NCBI RefSeq assembly: GCF_001693755.1
Contig: NZ_LYST01000043.1
Span: forward strand, 310,001 to 374,000
DNA length: 64,000 bases
Source of the DNA: Gilliamella sp. wkB171
GTDB taxonomy: Bacteria > Pseudomonadota > Gammaproteobacteria > Enterobacterales > Orbaceae
Direction of reading: 5' to 3'
Part shown: piece after piece, positions 39,804 to 50,777 of the stretch
How positions within the stretch are numbered: position 1 is the first letter of the stretch
Layout of the letters: each line of letters starts with the position of its first letter
The notes under the pieces: generated by a model
Seen by the model: the letters and a program-made list of their open reading frames with translations, nothing else
What the model was told of the DNA's origin: nothing
The model's database searches: none
Program-made: the position numbers and the translations under genes

Positions 39804-40310
39804 TTATTTAACATCTTCGGCTTTATTTGTACTGCAATAAAGTGTATTTTCATGAGATACTTCCTTGCCGTACTTATCCTCAGAATAAAAAATCCAACAG
39901 CTTTTCATCGATGAGTCAATTTTTTGCACCAATTTAACCCTACTTCCGGAGTAGTCACAACGAACATAAAAGTTCTCATTAGGTTTAAATTGTTCAACCT
40001 CCCAGATAAACTGATATTTTTTAACGCCATTCTTTTTACTCAGCAAACGTTGATCGGGTTCTTGTATCACCGCCGGATCGTCTAGATAAACATTAATACC
40101 CCAAAACTCCTGTGAAAGGATAGACTGATCGATATCAGAAGCATCAGCATATTTGCTCTTACCAATCAGGTCCCAACCTTCTGGCATGTTTACCATTTTT
40201 TCTCGAACATCGATCGATTTTGGACAATCAATTTGGTAAGCATTGACGGTAAAAACCATTGCAAACCCAACAATGATTGTAACGATCGCATTTAACGTTT
40301 TTCCTTGCAT
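39804..40310 (-). CDS. small secreted protein, STY0301-like
   Basis: A 168-aa product with an N-terminal signal peptide (LNAIVTIIVGFAMVFTVNA, cleavage near residue 24). The mature part starts YQIDCPKSI and has PEGWDLIG, then a wide strand-rich domain with WGINVYLDDPA, YQFIWEVE, FYVRCDYSG and a late Cys pair (SCWIFY, LYCST), the pattern of the enterobacterial STY0301 family. Function unknown; probably periplasmic with disulfides. I take ATG 40310, since AAGG abuts the earlier ATG at 40319. It is convergent with thiD. Confidence 0.7.
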   Translation of the reverse strand: MQGKTLNAIVTIIVGFAMVFTVNAYQIDCPKSIDVREKMVNMPEGWDLIGKSKYADASDIDQSILSQEFWGINVYLDDPAVIQEPDQRLLSKKNGVKKYQFIWEVEQFKPNENFYVRCDYSGSRVKLVQKIDSSMKSCWIFYSEDKYGKEVSHENTLYCSTNKAEDVK

Positions 40311-40522
40311 ATTGTTCATCCTTTTACTTTTTGTAGGTTAATAACTTATTGAAATATTCAACATTTCCTGTAATTATGGCAAGAATATCGACTTAGTCAA
40401 GTAGATTTAATCACTGATCACTGCACGTAGCATTATCATGATTTTCGGTTGCCTTTTATTGAGATTGCTTTAAGTGAAATCCATTGCAACCATGAATAGT
40501 CAACAAGGATATAGTGGAAAAC
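40311..40522. other. non-coding interval upstream of the STY0301-like gene
   Basis: Together with the adjoining terminator this makes about 320 bases before the next gene. It is AT-rich and holds the promoter of the STY0301-like gene on the minus strand. No gene or RNA recognised. Confidence 0.4.
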
Positions 40523-40552
40523 AAAAAAAGGACTTTAGCTAAAGTCCCCTTT
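40523..40552 (-). terminator. terminator of the HMA-domain gene
   Basis: On the minus strand GGACTTTA and TAAAGTCC form an 8-bp stem with a GC-rich base (AGGGGACTTT...), followed by TTTTTTTG. It lies about 80 bases beyond the stop of the HMA protein gene. A strong intrinsic terminator. Confidence 0.85.
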
Positions 40553-40630
40553 AAATTTAGCGTAATATTTTGCCACCCTTTACACAGCAAAATCACCCGA
40601 TATGTATCTGCTTATTAAACAAATTAAAAA

Positions 40631-40834
40631 TTAATATGAAATGCCCACAAATTCATAACCAGCTTCATTGACAGCTGCAATTGCCGATTCTTGTGAAATG
40701 CTACCACCCTCAATATCAACTTCATGTTTGGCTAAATCAACAGTCACCTTAGCTTTGGGATCGATATCATTAATCGCCTTAGTAATTGCTTTAACACAAT
40801 GCTGACAAGTCATATTATCGACTATTAATTTCAT
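40631..40834 (-). CDS. heavy-metal-associated (HMA) domain protein, CopZ-like
   Basis: A 67-aa single ferredoxin-like HMA domain with the metal-binding motif M-T-C-x-x-C (MTCQHC, residues 8-13) and a C-terminal GYEF. It resembles soluble copper chaperones of the CopZ type, which hand Cu(I) to P-type ATPases. No copper ATPase or CueR-type regulator lies next to it. AGAGAGG stands before the ATG. Monocistronic with a strong terminator. The domain is certain; the metal is inferred. Confidence 0.88.
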   Translation of the reverse strand: MKLIVDNMTCQHCVKAITKAINDIDPKAKVTVDLAKHEVDIEGGSISQESAIAAVNEAGYEFVGISY

Positions 40835-41041
40835 GATAGACCTCTCTAATCAATCTGATAAAATCTACTATTAAATAAAAATTCATTTAACATCATTTAA
40901 ATGTTACACAAAGAACCATTCTTTTAAATAATTGTTTTCGGTTGTACCTATATAGCATTATATATAACTAATTTTTAATAAATTCAAGCTGAGTTTTATT
41001 AATAACTTTGTATAGCTAAAGAAGGCAATATTTTTTATGAT

Positions 41042-41394
41042 TTAATGCAACTTTGCAAAGGAAAGAACATAATCAATATTTTGCTCTAGAGTCATAGTTT
41101 TACCACGAATACAATGAGAGTAACGTTCATTCCCAAATTTTTTACTTTTGGTCTATTTGTTGTTTTACCTTCAGTATATAGATAACCAAAATTAGGTTTT
41201 ATTACATCAAAATTGATAATACTAAAATGATACCAACTATCATAATCCCCTACAAGCATAACCCTTGCCCTTGGTTCATTAGCACTTGGCTCTACATATT
41301 GGATAACTTTTTTATAGCCTATAAGGCTACAACCAGTTAATTAAGTTAGTATAATTAAAAGAAAAATTTGACTAAATAGTTTTTCATAAATCAT
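41042..41394 (-). pseudogene. decayed small lipoprotein gene
   Basis: Reading from ATG 41394 gives MIYEKLFSQIFLLIILT, an in-frame TAA, then the lipobox LTGC followed by SLIGYKKVIQYVEPSANEP and about 40 further sensible residues. Near GRPK a frameshift is needed to continue into a second frame, which ends ...TLEQNIDYVLSFAKLH and a stop at 41042. A signal peptide, lipobox and mature domain thus remain readable but are broken twice. I do not recognise the family. Confidence 0.7.
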
Positions 41395-41625
41395 CCAACT
41401 TATACAGTAATCGCATTACACGCATACTAGATTATTTCTATTCTATATAAAGTTATTATAATTACGTTTCTTCTAGTTAGAATCTAATGTTAATACAACA
41501 AACTATCCTTGTTATATTGATAATATTCACCTCTTTTGAGCATTAAATCTTATATTTCAAATACAGCCCAGTTTAATTTATACAGTGAAAATTATGGCAA
41601 TAATTAGAATAATTATCGATTTATG

Positions 41626-42987
41626 TTATTTTCCAATACAAAACGAACTAAATATCCGTCCAAGTAAATCATCCGAAGTAAATTGACCCGTTATTTCACT
41701 TAAAGCTTCTTGTGCTAACCTTAATTCTTCAGCTAATAGTTCACCTGCATGAAATGTCGTTAGTTGGTACTTACCGTTATTTAAATGTTCAGCGGCTTTT
41801 TCTAGTGCCTGTAAATGGCGACGACGGGCTAAAAATCCACTTTCTGTGCTACTGGTATAGCCCATGGCTTGTTTAAGATGTTCACGTAATAGTTCAATAC
41901 CCTCACCTGTCCGTGCAGAAAGTTGAATCAGTGAGTAGCCATTTACTTCACTAAGACCAAGTTGTTCACCCGTAAGATCAGCTTTATTACGGATAACTGT
42001 CATCGGTATATTCTTAGGTAAACGTTCAATAAACTCAGGCCATAATTTTTCTGGGTTGGTTTCGGTTGTCGTAGTACTATCAACCATAAATAGTACGCGA
42101 TCAGCTTGGTTTATTTCTTGCCAAGCCCGTTCAATACCAATACGTTCGACTTCGTCACTGGCTTCACGTAACCCTGCTGTGTCAATAATATGCAATGGCA
42201 TGCCATCAATATGGATATGTTCACGTAATACATCACGGGTAGTGCCGGCGATATCAGTAACAATAGCCGCATCGCGCCCTGCTAATGCATTAAGTAAGCT
42301 CGATTTACCGGCATTGGGACGCCCTGCTATGACGACTTTCATGCCATCACGTAATAACGAACCTTGTTTAGCTTCTTGCCTGACTTCATTTAAGCGAGCA
42401 ATCACTTCATTAAGCTGCGCTTCAATTTTGCCGTCCGATAAAAAGTCAATTTCTTCTTCAGGAAAATCGATGGCAGCTTCAGTAAAAATCCTTAAATGAA
42501 TTAACGATTCAACCAATGCATTAACTTTTTGTGAAAATACCCCTTGTAATGATGAAATTGCCGATTTTGCAGCTTGCTCAGAACTGGCATCAATCAAATC
42601 GGCTATCGCTTCCGCTTGTGCCAGATCCAATTTATCATTCATAAAAGCACGTTCGGAAAATTCACCAGGTCTTGCTATACGCACGTCAGCAATTTCTAAA
42701 ATACGTTTCAACAGTAGATCTAAAATAACGGGTCCACCGTGGCCTTGAAGTTCAAGTACATCTTCACCAGTAAATGAATGTGGATTGGGGAAGAATAAAG
42801 CAATGCCTTCATCTAACGTTGTCCCGTCAGAAGCTAAAAAAGGTAGATAGTGCGCATATCGTGGCTTAGGTAAAATGCCTAAAACTGCTTTGGCAACCTC
42901 TTGAGCTTTAGGGCCAGAAATACGTAATATGCCAACACCACCACGACCAGGTGGTGTTGCTTGTGCAACAATTGTATCTGATTTCAT
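41626..42987 (-). CDS. mnmE: tRNA uridine-5-carboxymethylaminomethyl GTPase MnmE
   Basis: GTPase that works with MnmG to modify U34 of certain tRNAs; 453 aa. The N-terminal folate-binding domain begins [19 protein letters not shown], the G domain has [14 protein letters not shown] (near residue 222), DIAGTTRD and DTAGLRE, and the C-terminus ends with the catalytic CIGK. A longer reading from 43083 is possible, but homology begins at [10 protein letters not shown] 42987. It is not next to yidC or rnpA as in E. coli. Confidence 0.95.
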   Translation of the reverse strand: MKSDTIVAQATPPGRGGVGILRISGPKAQEVAKAVLGILPKPRYAHYLPFLASDGTTLDEGIALFFPNPHSFTGEDVLELQGHGGPVILDLLLKRILEIADVRIARPGEFSERAFMNDKLDLAQAEAIADLIDASSEQAAKSAISSLQGVFSQKVNALVESLIHLRIFTEAAIDFPEEEIDFLSDGKIEAQLNEVIARLNEVRQEAKQGSLLRDGMKVVIAGRPNAGKSSLLNALAGRDAAIVTDIAGTTRDVLREHIHIDGMPLHIIDTAGLREASDEVERIGIERAWQEINQADRVLFMVDSTTTTETNPEKLWPEFIERLPKNIPMTVIRNKADLTGEQLGLSEVNGYSLIQLSARTGEGIELLREHLKQAMGYTSSTESGFLARRRHLQALEKAAEHLNNGKYQLTTFHAGELLAEELRLAQEALSEITGQFTSDDLLGRIFSSFCIGK

Positions 42988-43173
42988 ATTTGTATTTTTT
43001 CTAAAAAAATTAAAAAGCAATGTGTTCATCATACCATGTACACATTGCAAATACAGTATTTGTCGAGTGTTTACTGTTAACAAACTAGCAAACTCACTGT
43101 TTGGTAATCAACAAATTATTGATAAATTAATTAGTTCGGGAGTATTCAGCATTACCATTTTTTATGGTTGTGA

Positions 43174-43764
43174 CTATCTTGGATCGTTGGGATGATCGAA
43201 GAGCCATGAATTAAGTAATGCCAGTGGTTCTCGCACAAACGCCACATATTTATCAACATTATCAAAACTCAAAGCAGCAGATAACCCCGACACATCCTCA
43301 ATTCCTGAACGTTTTGCTAACATAATTGAACGCAGTATATGAAAATCATTTGTAACAACGACAGTTTTGCCTGGTGGTAAAATCTTCATCACATTAACAA
43401 ACTGTTCGGCGGTACGCATGGATTTATCTTCAATGTAGATTCTTGGTAAATCGATCCCTTTACTAATTAAGTAATGTGCCATAACACTTGCTTCGGTCGC
43501 TGATTCATCTTTACCCTGACCACCACACACCACAACTTTGGTTTCAGGATTTTCGTTTAAGTAAGTAATAGCGACATCTAAACGTGCCTGTAGAGTCGGT
43601 GGTGCCTCCGCAGGATTACCGACCACTTGTGAGCCTAATATTATCAAATTGTCAGCATGACTTGCTGGTTTTTGCTGTGCATAGTAAAAAATAACAATAT
43701 TGCAAATAATAAAATAAGCAACAACGATAATTACACAGTATTTTAAAAGTTTTAAGATACCCAT
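43174..43764 (-). CDS. DUF218 (YdcF/SanA/ElyC-family) membrane-anchored protein
   Basis: A 196-aa protein with one N-terminal TM (residues 8-28) and a periplasmic DUF218 domain: NLIILGSQVVG (near 40), VVVCGGQGKDE (near 78), EDKSMRTAEQFVN (near 111) and VVVTNDFHILRS (near 135). Relatives affect vancomycin sensitivity and envelope glycan/ECA metabolism. It starts five bases after the tag stop codon, so it is probably co-transcribed with tag. Confidence 0.85.
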   Translation of the reverse strand: MGILKLLKYCVIIVVAYFIICNIVIFYYAQQKPASHADNLIILGSQVVGNPAEAPPTLQARLDVAITYLNENPETKVVVCGGQGKDESATEASVMAHYLISKGIDLPRIYIEDKSMRTAEQFVNVMKILPPGKTVVVTNDFHILRSIMLAKRSGIEDVSGLSAALSFDNVDKYVAFVREPLALLNSWLFDHPNDPR

Positions 43765-43769
43765 TTAAA

Positions 43770-44339
43770 TTAATACCCTCTTTTATGACAATTTTGAAAA
43801 TGATCGTTCACTAATCCCATTGACTGCATAAAAGCATAGCAGATCGTCGAACCAACAAATGAAAAACCTCGTTTTTTAAGAGCTTTAGACATTTTATCCG
43901 ATATATCAGTAGTAATAGGGACTTCACTTTTATCTTTAAAATGATTAATGATTGGTTTGCCACCCACAAATGACCAAATAAATTGTGAAAAATCTTCACC
44001 GTTATTTTGCATTGCAAGATAAGCTTTGGCATTTTTTATAATACTATTAAGTTTTAATTTATTTCGAATTAATCCCTTATTGGTAAGTAATTTATCGATA
44101 TCTTGCGCTGTTAGTTGAATAATCTTTTTAGGATCAAAATTAAAAAAACAGCGACGATATTCATCACGTTTTTTTAGTACGGTAATCCAAGATAAGCCTG
44201 CTTGCTGACCTTCCAAACAAATTTTTTCAAATAATTTAAGACTATCGTATTGTGCAATACCCCACTCATTATCATGATAGTCAATATACAACGGATCATT
44301 TGAAACCCAACTACAACGTGTTATTTCATTATTTTTCAT
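43770..44339 (-). CDS. tag: DNA-3-methyladenine glycosylase I
   Basis: Base-excision enzyme removing 3-methyladenine; 189 aa. RCSWVSNDPLYIDYHDNEWG (start of the fold, with the zinc-ligand Cys and His), LEGQQAGLSWITVLKKR and the C-terminal KKRGFSFVGSTICYAFMQ with the distal zinc ligands NDHFQNC are conserved. ATG 44339 is preferred to 44378 because homology to Tag begins there. The DUF218 gene follows immediately. Confidence 0.93.
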   Translation of the reverse strand: MKNNEITRCSWVSNDPLYIDYHDNEWGIAQYDSLKLFEKICLEGQQAGLSWITVLKKRDEYRRCFFNFDPKKIIQLTAQDIDKLLTNKGLIRNKLKLNSIIKNAKAYLAMQNNGEDFSQFIWSFVGGKPIINHFKDKSEVPITTDISDKMSKALKKRGFSFVGSTICYAFMQSMGLVNDHFQNCHKRGY

Positions 44340-44579
44340 TAAGTTATTACCTAATAAATGAATTTTTTTAATATTCATTTAAAAAAACATTATACATAAT
44401 TTAGCTATAGTAAATTATAAATCAAATAGTCGGTTTTATAACATCCATTAAATTTTTTTATGATAAAAAAAAACACATTTTTTTGTGGCAAAATGAGCGC
44501 TTTATATTTAGTTTTAATCAAAAATAAGTATGTTTCTTTATTATCTATCTTAATTTAACAATAATTATAAGGTCTTTTC

Positions 44580-45929
44580 ATGAGTCAATCTGAAATCAAT
44601 GCGCAGTGGCAACCTAATGCCCGGCCATTAAACAGTAAAGATTTAAAAACATTAGTCTTATCCTCTTTAGGAGGAACGTTAGAATTTTATGACTTTGTTA
44701 TCTACGCGCTATATATTGATACCATTGTCAAACCGCTATTTTTACCTCACACTTTATCGCCATTGACTTTAGATCTTTTTGCGTGGGGTATCTTCGCTGC
44801 TGGTTATTTGGTAAGGCCAGTTGGTGGCATTATTATGGCTCACTTTGGCGATAAAGTAGGACGTAAAAAAATGTTCACTTTAAGTGTGGCAATGATGGCG
44901 TTACCGACATTTATCATTGGTGTTTTACCTACTTATGAAATGATAGGTATTTTTGCACCATTATTGCTATTAGTGATGCGTATGCTGCAAGGCGCAGCTA
45001 TTGGTGGTGAAATGCCAGGTGCATGGGTGTTTATTGCCGAACATGTGCCAAAACAGCGCTATGGTTTAGGTGTCGGCACATTAACATCAGGCATTACTGG
45101 TGGAATTATGCTCGGCTTTATTGTAACAATTATTATTGATCTTTATTTTACCAAAGAAAATATTTTAGATTATGCTTGGCGTATTCCATTTATTATTGGT
45201 GGTATTTTTGGTGTGATTTCAGTTTATTTACGTCGATTCCTATCAGAAACCCCAATTTTTAAAGAATTAGCTGCCCGTAAGGCTATCGAAAAAAATATTC
45301 CTGTGGTTACAGTACTACAAAAACATAAAACTGCATGTATTATTGTAGCTTTATTAACTTGGTCATTATCCACTGCAATCATGGTCGGTATTTTAATTAC
45401 ACCTGGCCGTATTGTTGGAGGAATGTATCACTTTGCCAATCTTGATTGGCGTATCGGTGGTTGTATTGCGGCATTAACTTTAACCATAGGCTGTGTCATT
45501 TCTGGTTGGTTAGATGATAAATTAGGCACTACAAAAACGGTAGTTATTACGTGGGGTGGCCTTGCTATTGCAAGCATCTATTTTTATAGTTCATTAACTC
45601 CAGATATGTCATTAACTAAACTGTATTGGAATTGGGCAATATTTGGTCTGTTTATTGGTTCTATTGCCATGACACCAATTATTGGTACCAGAACATTTCC
45701 ACCAGCTATTCGCTATTCAGGCTTATCATTTTCTTATAATTTAGCGTATGCACTATTTAGTGCTTTTACACCTACATTAACCATTTATTTATTAAGTCCT
45801 GACCATTTATTAGGTAAATATAGCTATTTAGGTGCGGGAATTTACATCTCATTTGTTGCGCTAATTGCTGTTGCTGTTGGTTTTTATCCTTTGGCTAAAA
45901 ACGGCTGGCAAAACGAAGCGGATCATTAA
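44580..45929 (+). CDS. MFS transporter of the metabolite:H+ symporter (MHS) family
   Basis: A 449-aa, 12-TM protein. GGTLEFYDFVIYALY in TM1, RPVGGIIMAHFGDKVGRKKMF after TM2, and RMLQGAAIGGEMPGAWVFIAEH are hallmarks of MHS (ProP/ShiA/KgtP-like) symporters. The solute, perhaps an organic acid, shikimate or a betaine-like compound, cannot be told from sequence. It is a single gene ending in a strong terminator. Confidence 0.85.
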   Translation: MSQSEINAQWQPNARPLNSKDLKTLVLSSLGGTLEFYDFVIYALYIDTIVKPLFLPHTLSPLTLDLFAWGIFAAGYLVRPVGGIIMAHFGDKVGRKKMFTLSVAMMALPTFIIGVLPTYEMIGIFAPLLLLVMRMLQGAAIGGEMPGAWVFIAEHVPKQRYGLGVGTLTSGITGGIMLGFIVTIIIDLYFTKENILDYAWRIPFIIGGIFGVISVYLRRFLSETPIFKELAARKAIEKNIPVVTVLQKHKTACIIVALLTWSLSTAIMVGILITPGRIVGGMYHFANLDWRIGGCIAALTLTIGCVISGWLDDKLGTTKTVVITWGGLAIASIYFYSSLTPDMSLTKLYWNWAIFGLFIGSIAMTPIIGTRTFPPAIRYSGLSFSYNLAYALFSAFTPTLTIYLLSPDHLLGKYSYLGAGIYISFVALIAVAVGFYPLAKNGWQNEADH

Positions 45930-45941
45930 TCATTTTAGTAA

Positions 45942-45970
45942 AAAAAGCAGATCAAATAGATCTGCTTTTT
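45942..45970. terminator. bidirectional terminator between the MHS gene and gor
   Basis: AAAAAGCAGATC (45942-45953) pairs with GATCTGCTTTTT (45959-45970), loop AAATA. A/U-flanked on both sides, it serves both convergent genes. Confidence 0.88.
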
Positions 45971-46002
45971 CATTAAGTTGTCACTTTAGAATTTGAATAT
46001 TA

Positions 46003-47355
46003 TCATCGCATTGTTACAAATTCTTCAGCCGCTGTTGGATGAATAGCGACAGTATTATCAAAATCTTTTTTGGTTGCACCCATTTTAAGCGCCACAGCAA
46101 AACCTTGCAGCATTTCGTCCATACCATAACCCATGCCATGGATTCCGACAATTTTTTCGTCTTTACCAACACACACTAACTTCATTCGACATGGTTGGCG
46201 ATGCGTTGTGACCGCAGTATACATTGCAGTAAAAGTTGAGGTGTATACTTTTACATTTTGCTCACCAAATTGTGCAATTGCTTCAGGTTCAGTTAAACCA
46301 ACCGTACCGATTGCTGGATGAGTAAATACAACTGTTGGAATGTTAGTATAGTCTAAATGCTCATCCACTTTATTATTAAATAATCGTTCAGATAAGCGTC
46401 GTCCAGCTGCCACGGCAACAGGTGTTAGAGCGATAGCACCTGTATCATCACCAACAGAATAAATACCAGGAACATTGGTATTTTGATATTTATCGACCAC
46501 AACAAAGCCATTATCATTAGTTTTTACCCCTGCTGCGGATAAGTTTAGATCGTTGGTTGCTGGTTCTCGGCCAATTGCCCAAATCACACAATCAACAGTA
46601 TAACTTTCGCCATTTTCTAACGTTAATGTTAATGAATTATCACTATTTTTAGTAACAGACTGAAGAATAGCAAAAGTATGCAAAGTTTGACCTTCTGTCT
46701 TAATAACCTCCATTAATGTCTCAACAATAAGTGGATCAAAAGAACGTAATGGTGTTGCTTTACGAATAAATTGATGAGTTTGTGCGCCTAATGAATGTAA
46801 TACACTGGCAATTTCACAAGCTATATAACCCGCTCCAACAACTGCAACACGCTTTGGTAATGCTTTCAATGCAAAAAAACCATCAGAAGTAATACCATAC
46901 TGCGCACCAGGAATGTTAGGTATAGTTGGTTTACCACCAACTGCAATTAAAATATGATCCGCGCTATAACATTCACCATTTACTTCAACCGTATGTGAAT
47001 CAATAAATTTAGCATATCCTTGAATCACATCTACCTTATTTTTACGTAGCACGTTATCATAAGATTGATGAATACGATCAATATAAGCACTTCTACTCTC
47101 AATTAATTTATCCCAATTAAATTGATTTATCGTTGTATCAAATCCATAATCTGGACCATAATGTTTTATTGCTTCGGCAATTTGTGCACCATACCACATC
47201 ACCTTTTTAGGTACACAACCAACATTTACACAGGTACCACCTAATAATTTTGCTTCAATAATTGCACATTTTTTTCCGTATGACGCCGCTCTGTTAACTG
47301 ACGCAATACCACCACTACCACCACCGATGGCAATATAATCATAATGTTTCGTCAT
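46003..47355 (-). CDS. gor: glutathione-disulfide reductase
   Basis: FAD-dependent NADPH:GSSG oxidoreductase, 450 aa. The FAD motif [16 protein letters not shown] is at residues 8-23, with the redox-active Cys pair [13 protein letters not shown] (near 41-53). The NADPH domain is [13 protein letters not shown] with the downstream Arg pattern, and the C-terminal active-site His is in [10 protein letters not shown]. Secure. It probably has its own promoter in the 550-base gap upstream. Confidence 0.95.
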   Translation of the reverse strand: MTKHYDYIAIGGGSGGIASVNRAASYGKKCAIIEAKLLGGTCVNVGCVPKKVMWYGAQIAEAIKHYGPDYGFDTTINQFNWDKLIESRSAYIDRIHQSYDNVLRKNKVDVIQGYAKFIDSHTVEVNGECYSADHILIAVGGKPTIPNIPGAQYGITSDGFFALKALPKRVAVVGAGYIACEIASVLHSLGAQTHQFIRKATPLRSFDPLIVETLMEVIKTEGQTLHTFAILQSVTKNSDNSLTLTLENGESYTVDCVIWAIGREPATNDLNLSAAGVKTNDNGFVVVDKYQNTNVPGIYSVGDDTGAIALTPVAVAAGRRLSERLFNNKVDEHLDYTNIPTVVFTHPAIGTVGLTEPEAIAQFGEQNVKVYTSTFTAMYTAVTTHRQPCRMKLVCVGKDEKIVGIHGMGYGMDEMLQGFAVALKMGATKKDFDNTVAIHPTAAEEFVTMR

Positions 47356-47908
47356 TCAATATCCTTAATACTCGTTGTCTTCATTTAACTATAGCTTTGC
47401 ACAAACGAGATAATAAAAAAAGTATTAAATTTAAAATTTAATGATAGTTATTAACGATTGATTACGCGACCTAGATTTGTATTTCCTAGTAACTTCAAAA
47501 GTAAAAAAGGATAATTTAAATAATTAAATTAATACTATTATGTAATAACAATGTCTATTGATCTGATTTTTAATCAAAAAATTCAATGGGGATTACAGAG
47601 ATATTAACCAAATATAGCTATTTTATTGATATTAACTGCTGCGATATTAGGTGGTTAAGCTACCACTCAATAGTAATAGCTAAACTTAATTCTAACAATG
47701 ATAATTTTACTTGTTATCCAAAACGTTTAGTGGTCGCACTAACCATATACATTATTACACATCATATAATGATTCTAGTTAGCACAAACTTATTAGTAGC
47801 AGTTGAAACGATTAACGCTGGTGTTATATTAATTAAAGCGTAAAAAAAATTTTTACAGCTAATAAGACTACCTGCTTAACTCAAGTAGTCTTATTAATAA
47901 AATGATAT
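47356..47908. other. gene-poor interval with possible decayed coding sequence
   Basis: It holds the gor promoter region and a plus-strand frame of 85 codons (47586-47843) without a ribosome-binding site. A second frame reads LLILTAAILGG before a stop, like a broken membrane segment. This may be an eroded gene; I cannot identify it. Confidence 0.3.
47863..47893. terminator. hairpin downstream of hldE
   Basis: TAAGACTAC (47863-47871) pairs with GTAGTCTTA (47885-47893) around a 13-base loop, just beyond the hldE stop on the minus strand. It is a likely terminator with a moderate tail. Confidence 0.65.
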
Positions 47909-49333
47909 TTAACGACTTTTAATCTTGTTAATAATATTTGTCGTTGAACAACCATCTTCAAAATTAAGTACTTTGACAATGCCGCCAGCATCAATCACCT
48001 CTTTCCCCCCAGCAATATCCTCTGGTTTATAGTCACCGCCTTTAACTAATACATCAGGTAATATATTAGCGATAAGTCTTTGCGGTGTTTGTTCGTCAAA
48101 TGGTACCACCCAATCAACTGAATCAAGCGCACCTAAAACAATCATACGTTGCATAAGAGGGTTAATCGGTCTTGATTCACCTTTTAATTGTTTTACCGAT
48201 GCATCGCTATTAACCGCTACAATTAATCGATCTCCCAATTTTCGAGCATTGGCAAGATAAGAAACATGACCGGCATGTAAAATATCAAAGCAACCATTAG
48301 TCATGACAATTTTTTCACCACGTTGTCTCGCTTTTTTAACTTCTTCTTTTAGCTCATCCTCAGTCATAACACCAAAACCATTATCTTTTCGAGCGCGAAT
48401 AGCATTTTCCAGCTCGACTTGTGATACTGTAGAGGTACCTAATTTACCGACTACTACCCCCGCAGCCGCATTGGCTAAATAACAGCTATCTTCGAGCGAT
48501 TGACCTGATGCTAAAGCCGCTGCTAATGTGGCTATCACAGTATCGCCAGCACCAGTGACATCAAAAACTTCTTTAGCTTGGGTCGGTAAATGATAAGTTG
48601 GTTTGTCTAACTGTAATAGTGTCATGCCTTTTTCACTACGCGTAACAAGTAGTGCTTTTAGTTGATATTTTTTGATAAGTGCAAGCCCTTTTTCGACAAT
48701 TTCTTGCTCACTATCACAGTGCCCTACCACTGCTTCAAATTCTGACATATTTGGCGTCAGTAACGTTGCGCCGCGGTAACGCTCAAAGTCAGTTCCTTTA
48801 GGATCAACCAAAATAGGAACATTAGCCTGATTAGCAAGATCAATCATCTTTTGTATTGATGATAAAGCACCTTTTGCATAATCAGATAAAACTAATACTT
48901 TATGTGTAGTTAATGCAGTTTGTATACGCTCTAAAATTGGGCTAGCATCAACTTTATCAAATCCTTCTTCAAAATCGATTCGAATTAATTGTTGATTTCG
49001 CGAAAGTACTCTTAGTTTAGTTATGGTTGGATGAGTAGAAACAGCAACAAAATCACAATGAACATGATGTTTGCTTAATTCTTCATCTAAAATTTTAGCG
49101 GCTTCATCAATACCTGTTAAGCCAATTAAACGAACATTACCACTTAATGAAGTAATATTCATTGCTACATTGGCAGCGCCACCTGGCCGCTCTTCTAATG
49201 CATCAATTTTAACCACAGGTACAGGCGCTTCAGGCGATATACGATTGGTTCCACCATACCAATAGCGATCTAACATGATATCACCAACAACTAATACATT
49301 GGCTTGACTAAAATCAGGTAATGAAGTTTTCAT
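47909..49333 (-). CDS. hldE: bifunctional heptose-7-phosphate kinase / heptose-1-phosphate adenylyltransferase
   Basis: Makes ADP-heptose for the LPS inner core; 474 aa. The N-terminal PfkB-type kinase (residues 1-320) has [11 protein letters not shown], the GGAANVAMN stretch and the anion-hole [11 protein letters not shown] (near 262). The C-terminal nucleotidyltransferase (340-474) has [16 protein letters not shown] with the HxGH motif. ATG 49333 fits homologs; a TTG at 49339 has the better-spaced AGGA. With gmhA at 56610 it covers much of the heptose pathway in this window. Confidence 0.94.
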   Translation of the reverse strand: MKTSLPDFSQANVLVVGDIMLDRYWYGGTNRISPEAPVPVVKIDALEERPGGAANVAMNITSLSGNVRLIGLTGIDEAAKILDEELSKHHVHCDFVAVSTHPTITKLRVLSRNQQLIRIDFEEGFDKVDASPILERIQTALTTHKVLVLSDYAKGALSSIQKMIDLANQANVPILVDPKGTDFERYRGATLLTPNMSEFEAVVGHCDSEQEIVEKGLALIKKYQLKALLVTRSEKGMTLLQLDKPTYHLPTQAKEVFDVTGAGDTVIATLAAALASGQSLEDSCYLANAAAGVVVGKLGTSTVSQVELENAIRARKDNGFGVMTEDELKEEVKKARQRGEKIVMTNGCFDILHAGHVSYLANARKLGDRLIVAVNSDASVKQLKGESRPINPLMQRMIVLGALDSVDWVVPFDEQTPQRLIANILPDVLVKGGDYKPEDIAGGKEVIDAGGIVKVLNFEDGCSTTNIINKIKSR

Positions 49334-49380
49334 TATCAATAATTATCCTTTACTTATCATTTATATTTTTATATAACGAC

Positions 49381-50151
49381 TTATTCAGTTTTATTTGATT
49401 CACTATCATCTTCATCGTCTTTGATATCTGTGGTTCTTGGGCGATAAAACCTCGCAAAAAAAGTACCAATTTCAAACAATAAACAGATAGGAATCGCTAA
49501 AAGAATTTGTGAAAATACATCAGGTGGGGTCACAAACATAGCGACAGCAAATACACCAACAATAATATATGGGCGTTTTTTTCTTAAATTTTTGGGTGTG
49601 GTAACACCTGTCCAACAGAGCAATATAATGGCTACAGGCACTTCAAAAGCAAAACCAAATACAATAAAAAGTGTCATGACAAAATCAAGATACTTCGTAA
49701 TATCGGTATTAATCGCAACATCAACTGGTGCAGTGTGAATAAAAAAGTAAAATGCTAATGGAAACACCACAAAATAAGCAAAAGCTATCCCCATATAAAA
49801 AAGTACAGTACTTGATACTATCAGTGGCATAACCAAACGTTTTTCATGCTGATAGAGGGCAGGAGCAATAAATCCCCAAACTTGGTAAAGTACATAAGGA
49901 ATCGAAATAAAAATAGCGACTATAGCGGTGAGTTTAATTGGGGTAAAAAAAGGAGCCGCGATATCGGTCGCAATCATACTGCTGCCTTGCGGTAATTGGC
50001 TAATTAAAGGATTTGCTACAATATGATAAATATCATTTGAGAAATAGAGTAAACAAATTAATACCAGTAAAATACAGATAATACAGCGTAAAAGTCGAGT
50101 CCGAAGCTCGATGAGATGTCCAATTAACGGTTGTGTAGCGTCTTCTGTCAT
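49381..50151 (-). CDS. tatC: Sec-independent protein translocase TatC
   Basis: Six-TM core receptor of the twin-arginine pathway, 256 aa. The N-terminal [16 protein letters not shown], the periplasmic [17 protein letters not shown] and the TM5-6 region are typical; the C-terminal tail is charged. It overlaps tatB by four bases (ATGA), so tatABC are translationally coupled. Confidence 0.95.
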   Translation of the reverse strand: MTEDATQPLIGHLIELRTRLLRCIICILLVLICLLYFSNDIYHIVANPLISQLPQGSSMIATDIAAPFFTPIKLTAIVAIFISIPYVLYQVWGFIAPALYQHEKRLVMPLIVSSTVLFYMGIAFAYFVVFPLAFYFFIHTAPVDVAINTDITKYLDFVMTLFIVFGFAFEVPVAIILLCWTGVTTPKNLRKKRPYIIVGVFAVAMFVTPPDVFSQILLAIPICLLFEIGTFFARFYRPRTTDIKDDEDDSESNKTE

Positions 50152-50489
50152 GATTTATCTTTATCAGAATGAGTTGGAGTATCAATGTGAGCGGCTGAAT
50201 CAATTTCTTTTTGTAATGATTCGGTAACGCGTTTTAAATCGTCAATTGACGCTTGAATCTCGGGAGTGAGCGTTTTTAAGCCACTTTGTTCAGCTTTTTT
50301 TAAACTATCTTGTAACTCTTGTAATTTAAGTTCTTTATTTAACTCTAATTGTACAGTCGCTGACATGCGACGAAGTACTTTGATCCAGCCAGCGACGGTT
50401 TTAATTGCCACAGGCAAACGCTCGGGACCTAATACAACCAGCCCAAGAATCATCACTAATAGTAATTGCCCAAAGCTAATATCAAACAC
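50148..50489 (-). CDS. tatB: Sec-independent protein translocase TatB
   Basis: A 113-aa single-pass protein: a short N-terminal TM ([25 protein letters not shown]), an amphipathic helix, then a long coiled-coil cytoplasmic region. The Glu at position 8 of TatB is Gln here, with the GPERLP hinge kept. It partners TatC in twin-arginine signal recognition. It starts three bases after tatA and overlaps tatC. Confidence 0.92.
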   Translation of the reverse strand: MFDISFGQLLLVMILGLVVLGPERLPVAIKTVAGWIKVLRRMSATVQLELNKELKLQELQDSLKKAEQSGLKTLTPEIQASIDDLKRVTESLQKEIDSAAHIDTPTHSDKDKS

Positions 50490-50492
50490 AGG

Positions 50493-50708
50493 CTACTCTT
50501 TTTTATTAGTATTATTATCGGAAGAATCAAGATTTTCAACTTGTTGTGAATCATTACGATCTTGTTTGTCATCATCGTCATTCATCGCTTTTTTAAAGCC
50601 TTTGATAGACGCACCAAGATCCGATCCTAATGAACGTAATTTTTTAGTTCCAAATAATAATACAACAACAGCAATCAATATTAATAGTTGGGGTAAACTT
50701 GGCATCAT
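50493..50708 (-). CDS. tatA: Sec-independent protein translocase TatA
   Basis: A 71-aa pore-forming Tat subunit: N-terminal TM ([15 protein letters not shown]) followed by [21 protein letters not shown], the classic TatA amphipathic helix, then a Asp-rich tail (NDDDDKQ). GGAG lies nine bases before ATG 50708; an upstream TTG frame covers this ribosome-binding site and is unlikely. First gene of tatABC. Confidence 0.93.
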   Translation of the reverse strand: MMPSLPQLLILIAVVVLLFGTKKLRSLGSDLGASIKGFKKAMNDDDDKQDRNDSQQVENLDSSDNNTNKKE

Positions 50709-50777
50709 GATAACTTTCTCCAACAAGCTTAGGTAAACAAATTATACACTTAATTTATAAGATTTTAAAATAACATG

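Noticed and set aside
42056-42499. 147-codon ORF antisense to mnmE
   Set aside because: Mirror translation of the conserved GTPase domain on the opposite strand, with no ribosome-binding site.
47586-47843. 85-codon plus-strand ORF between gor and hldE
   Set aside because: No ribosome-binding site, no recognisable domain and a second broken frame with membrane-like sequence nearby. Treated as possible decayed DNA, not as a gene.
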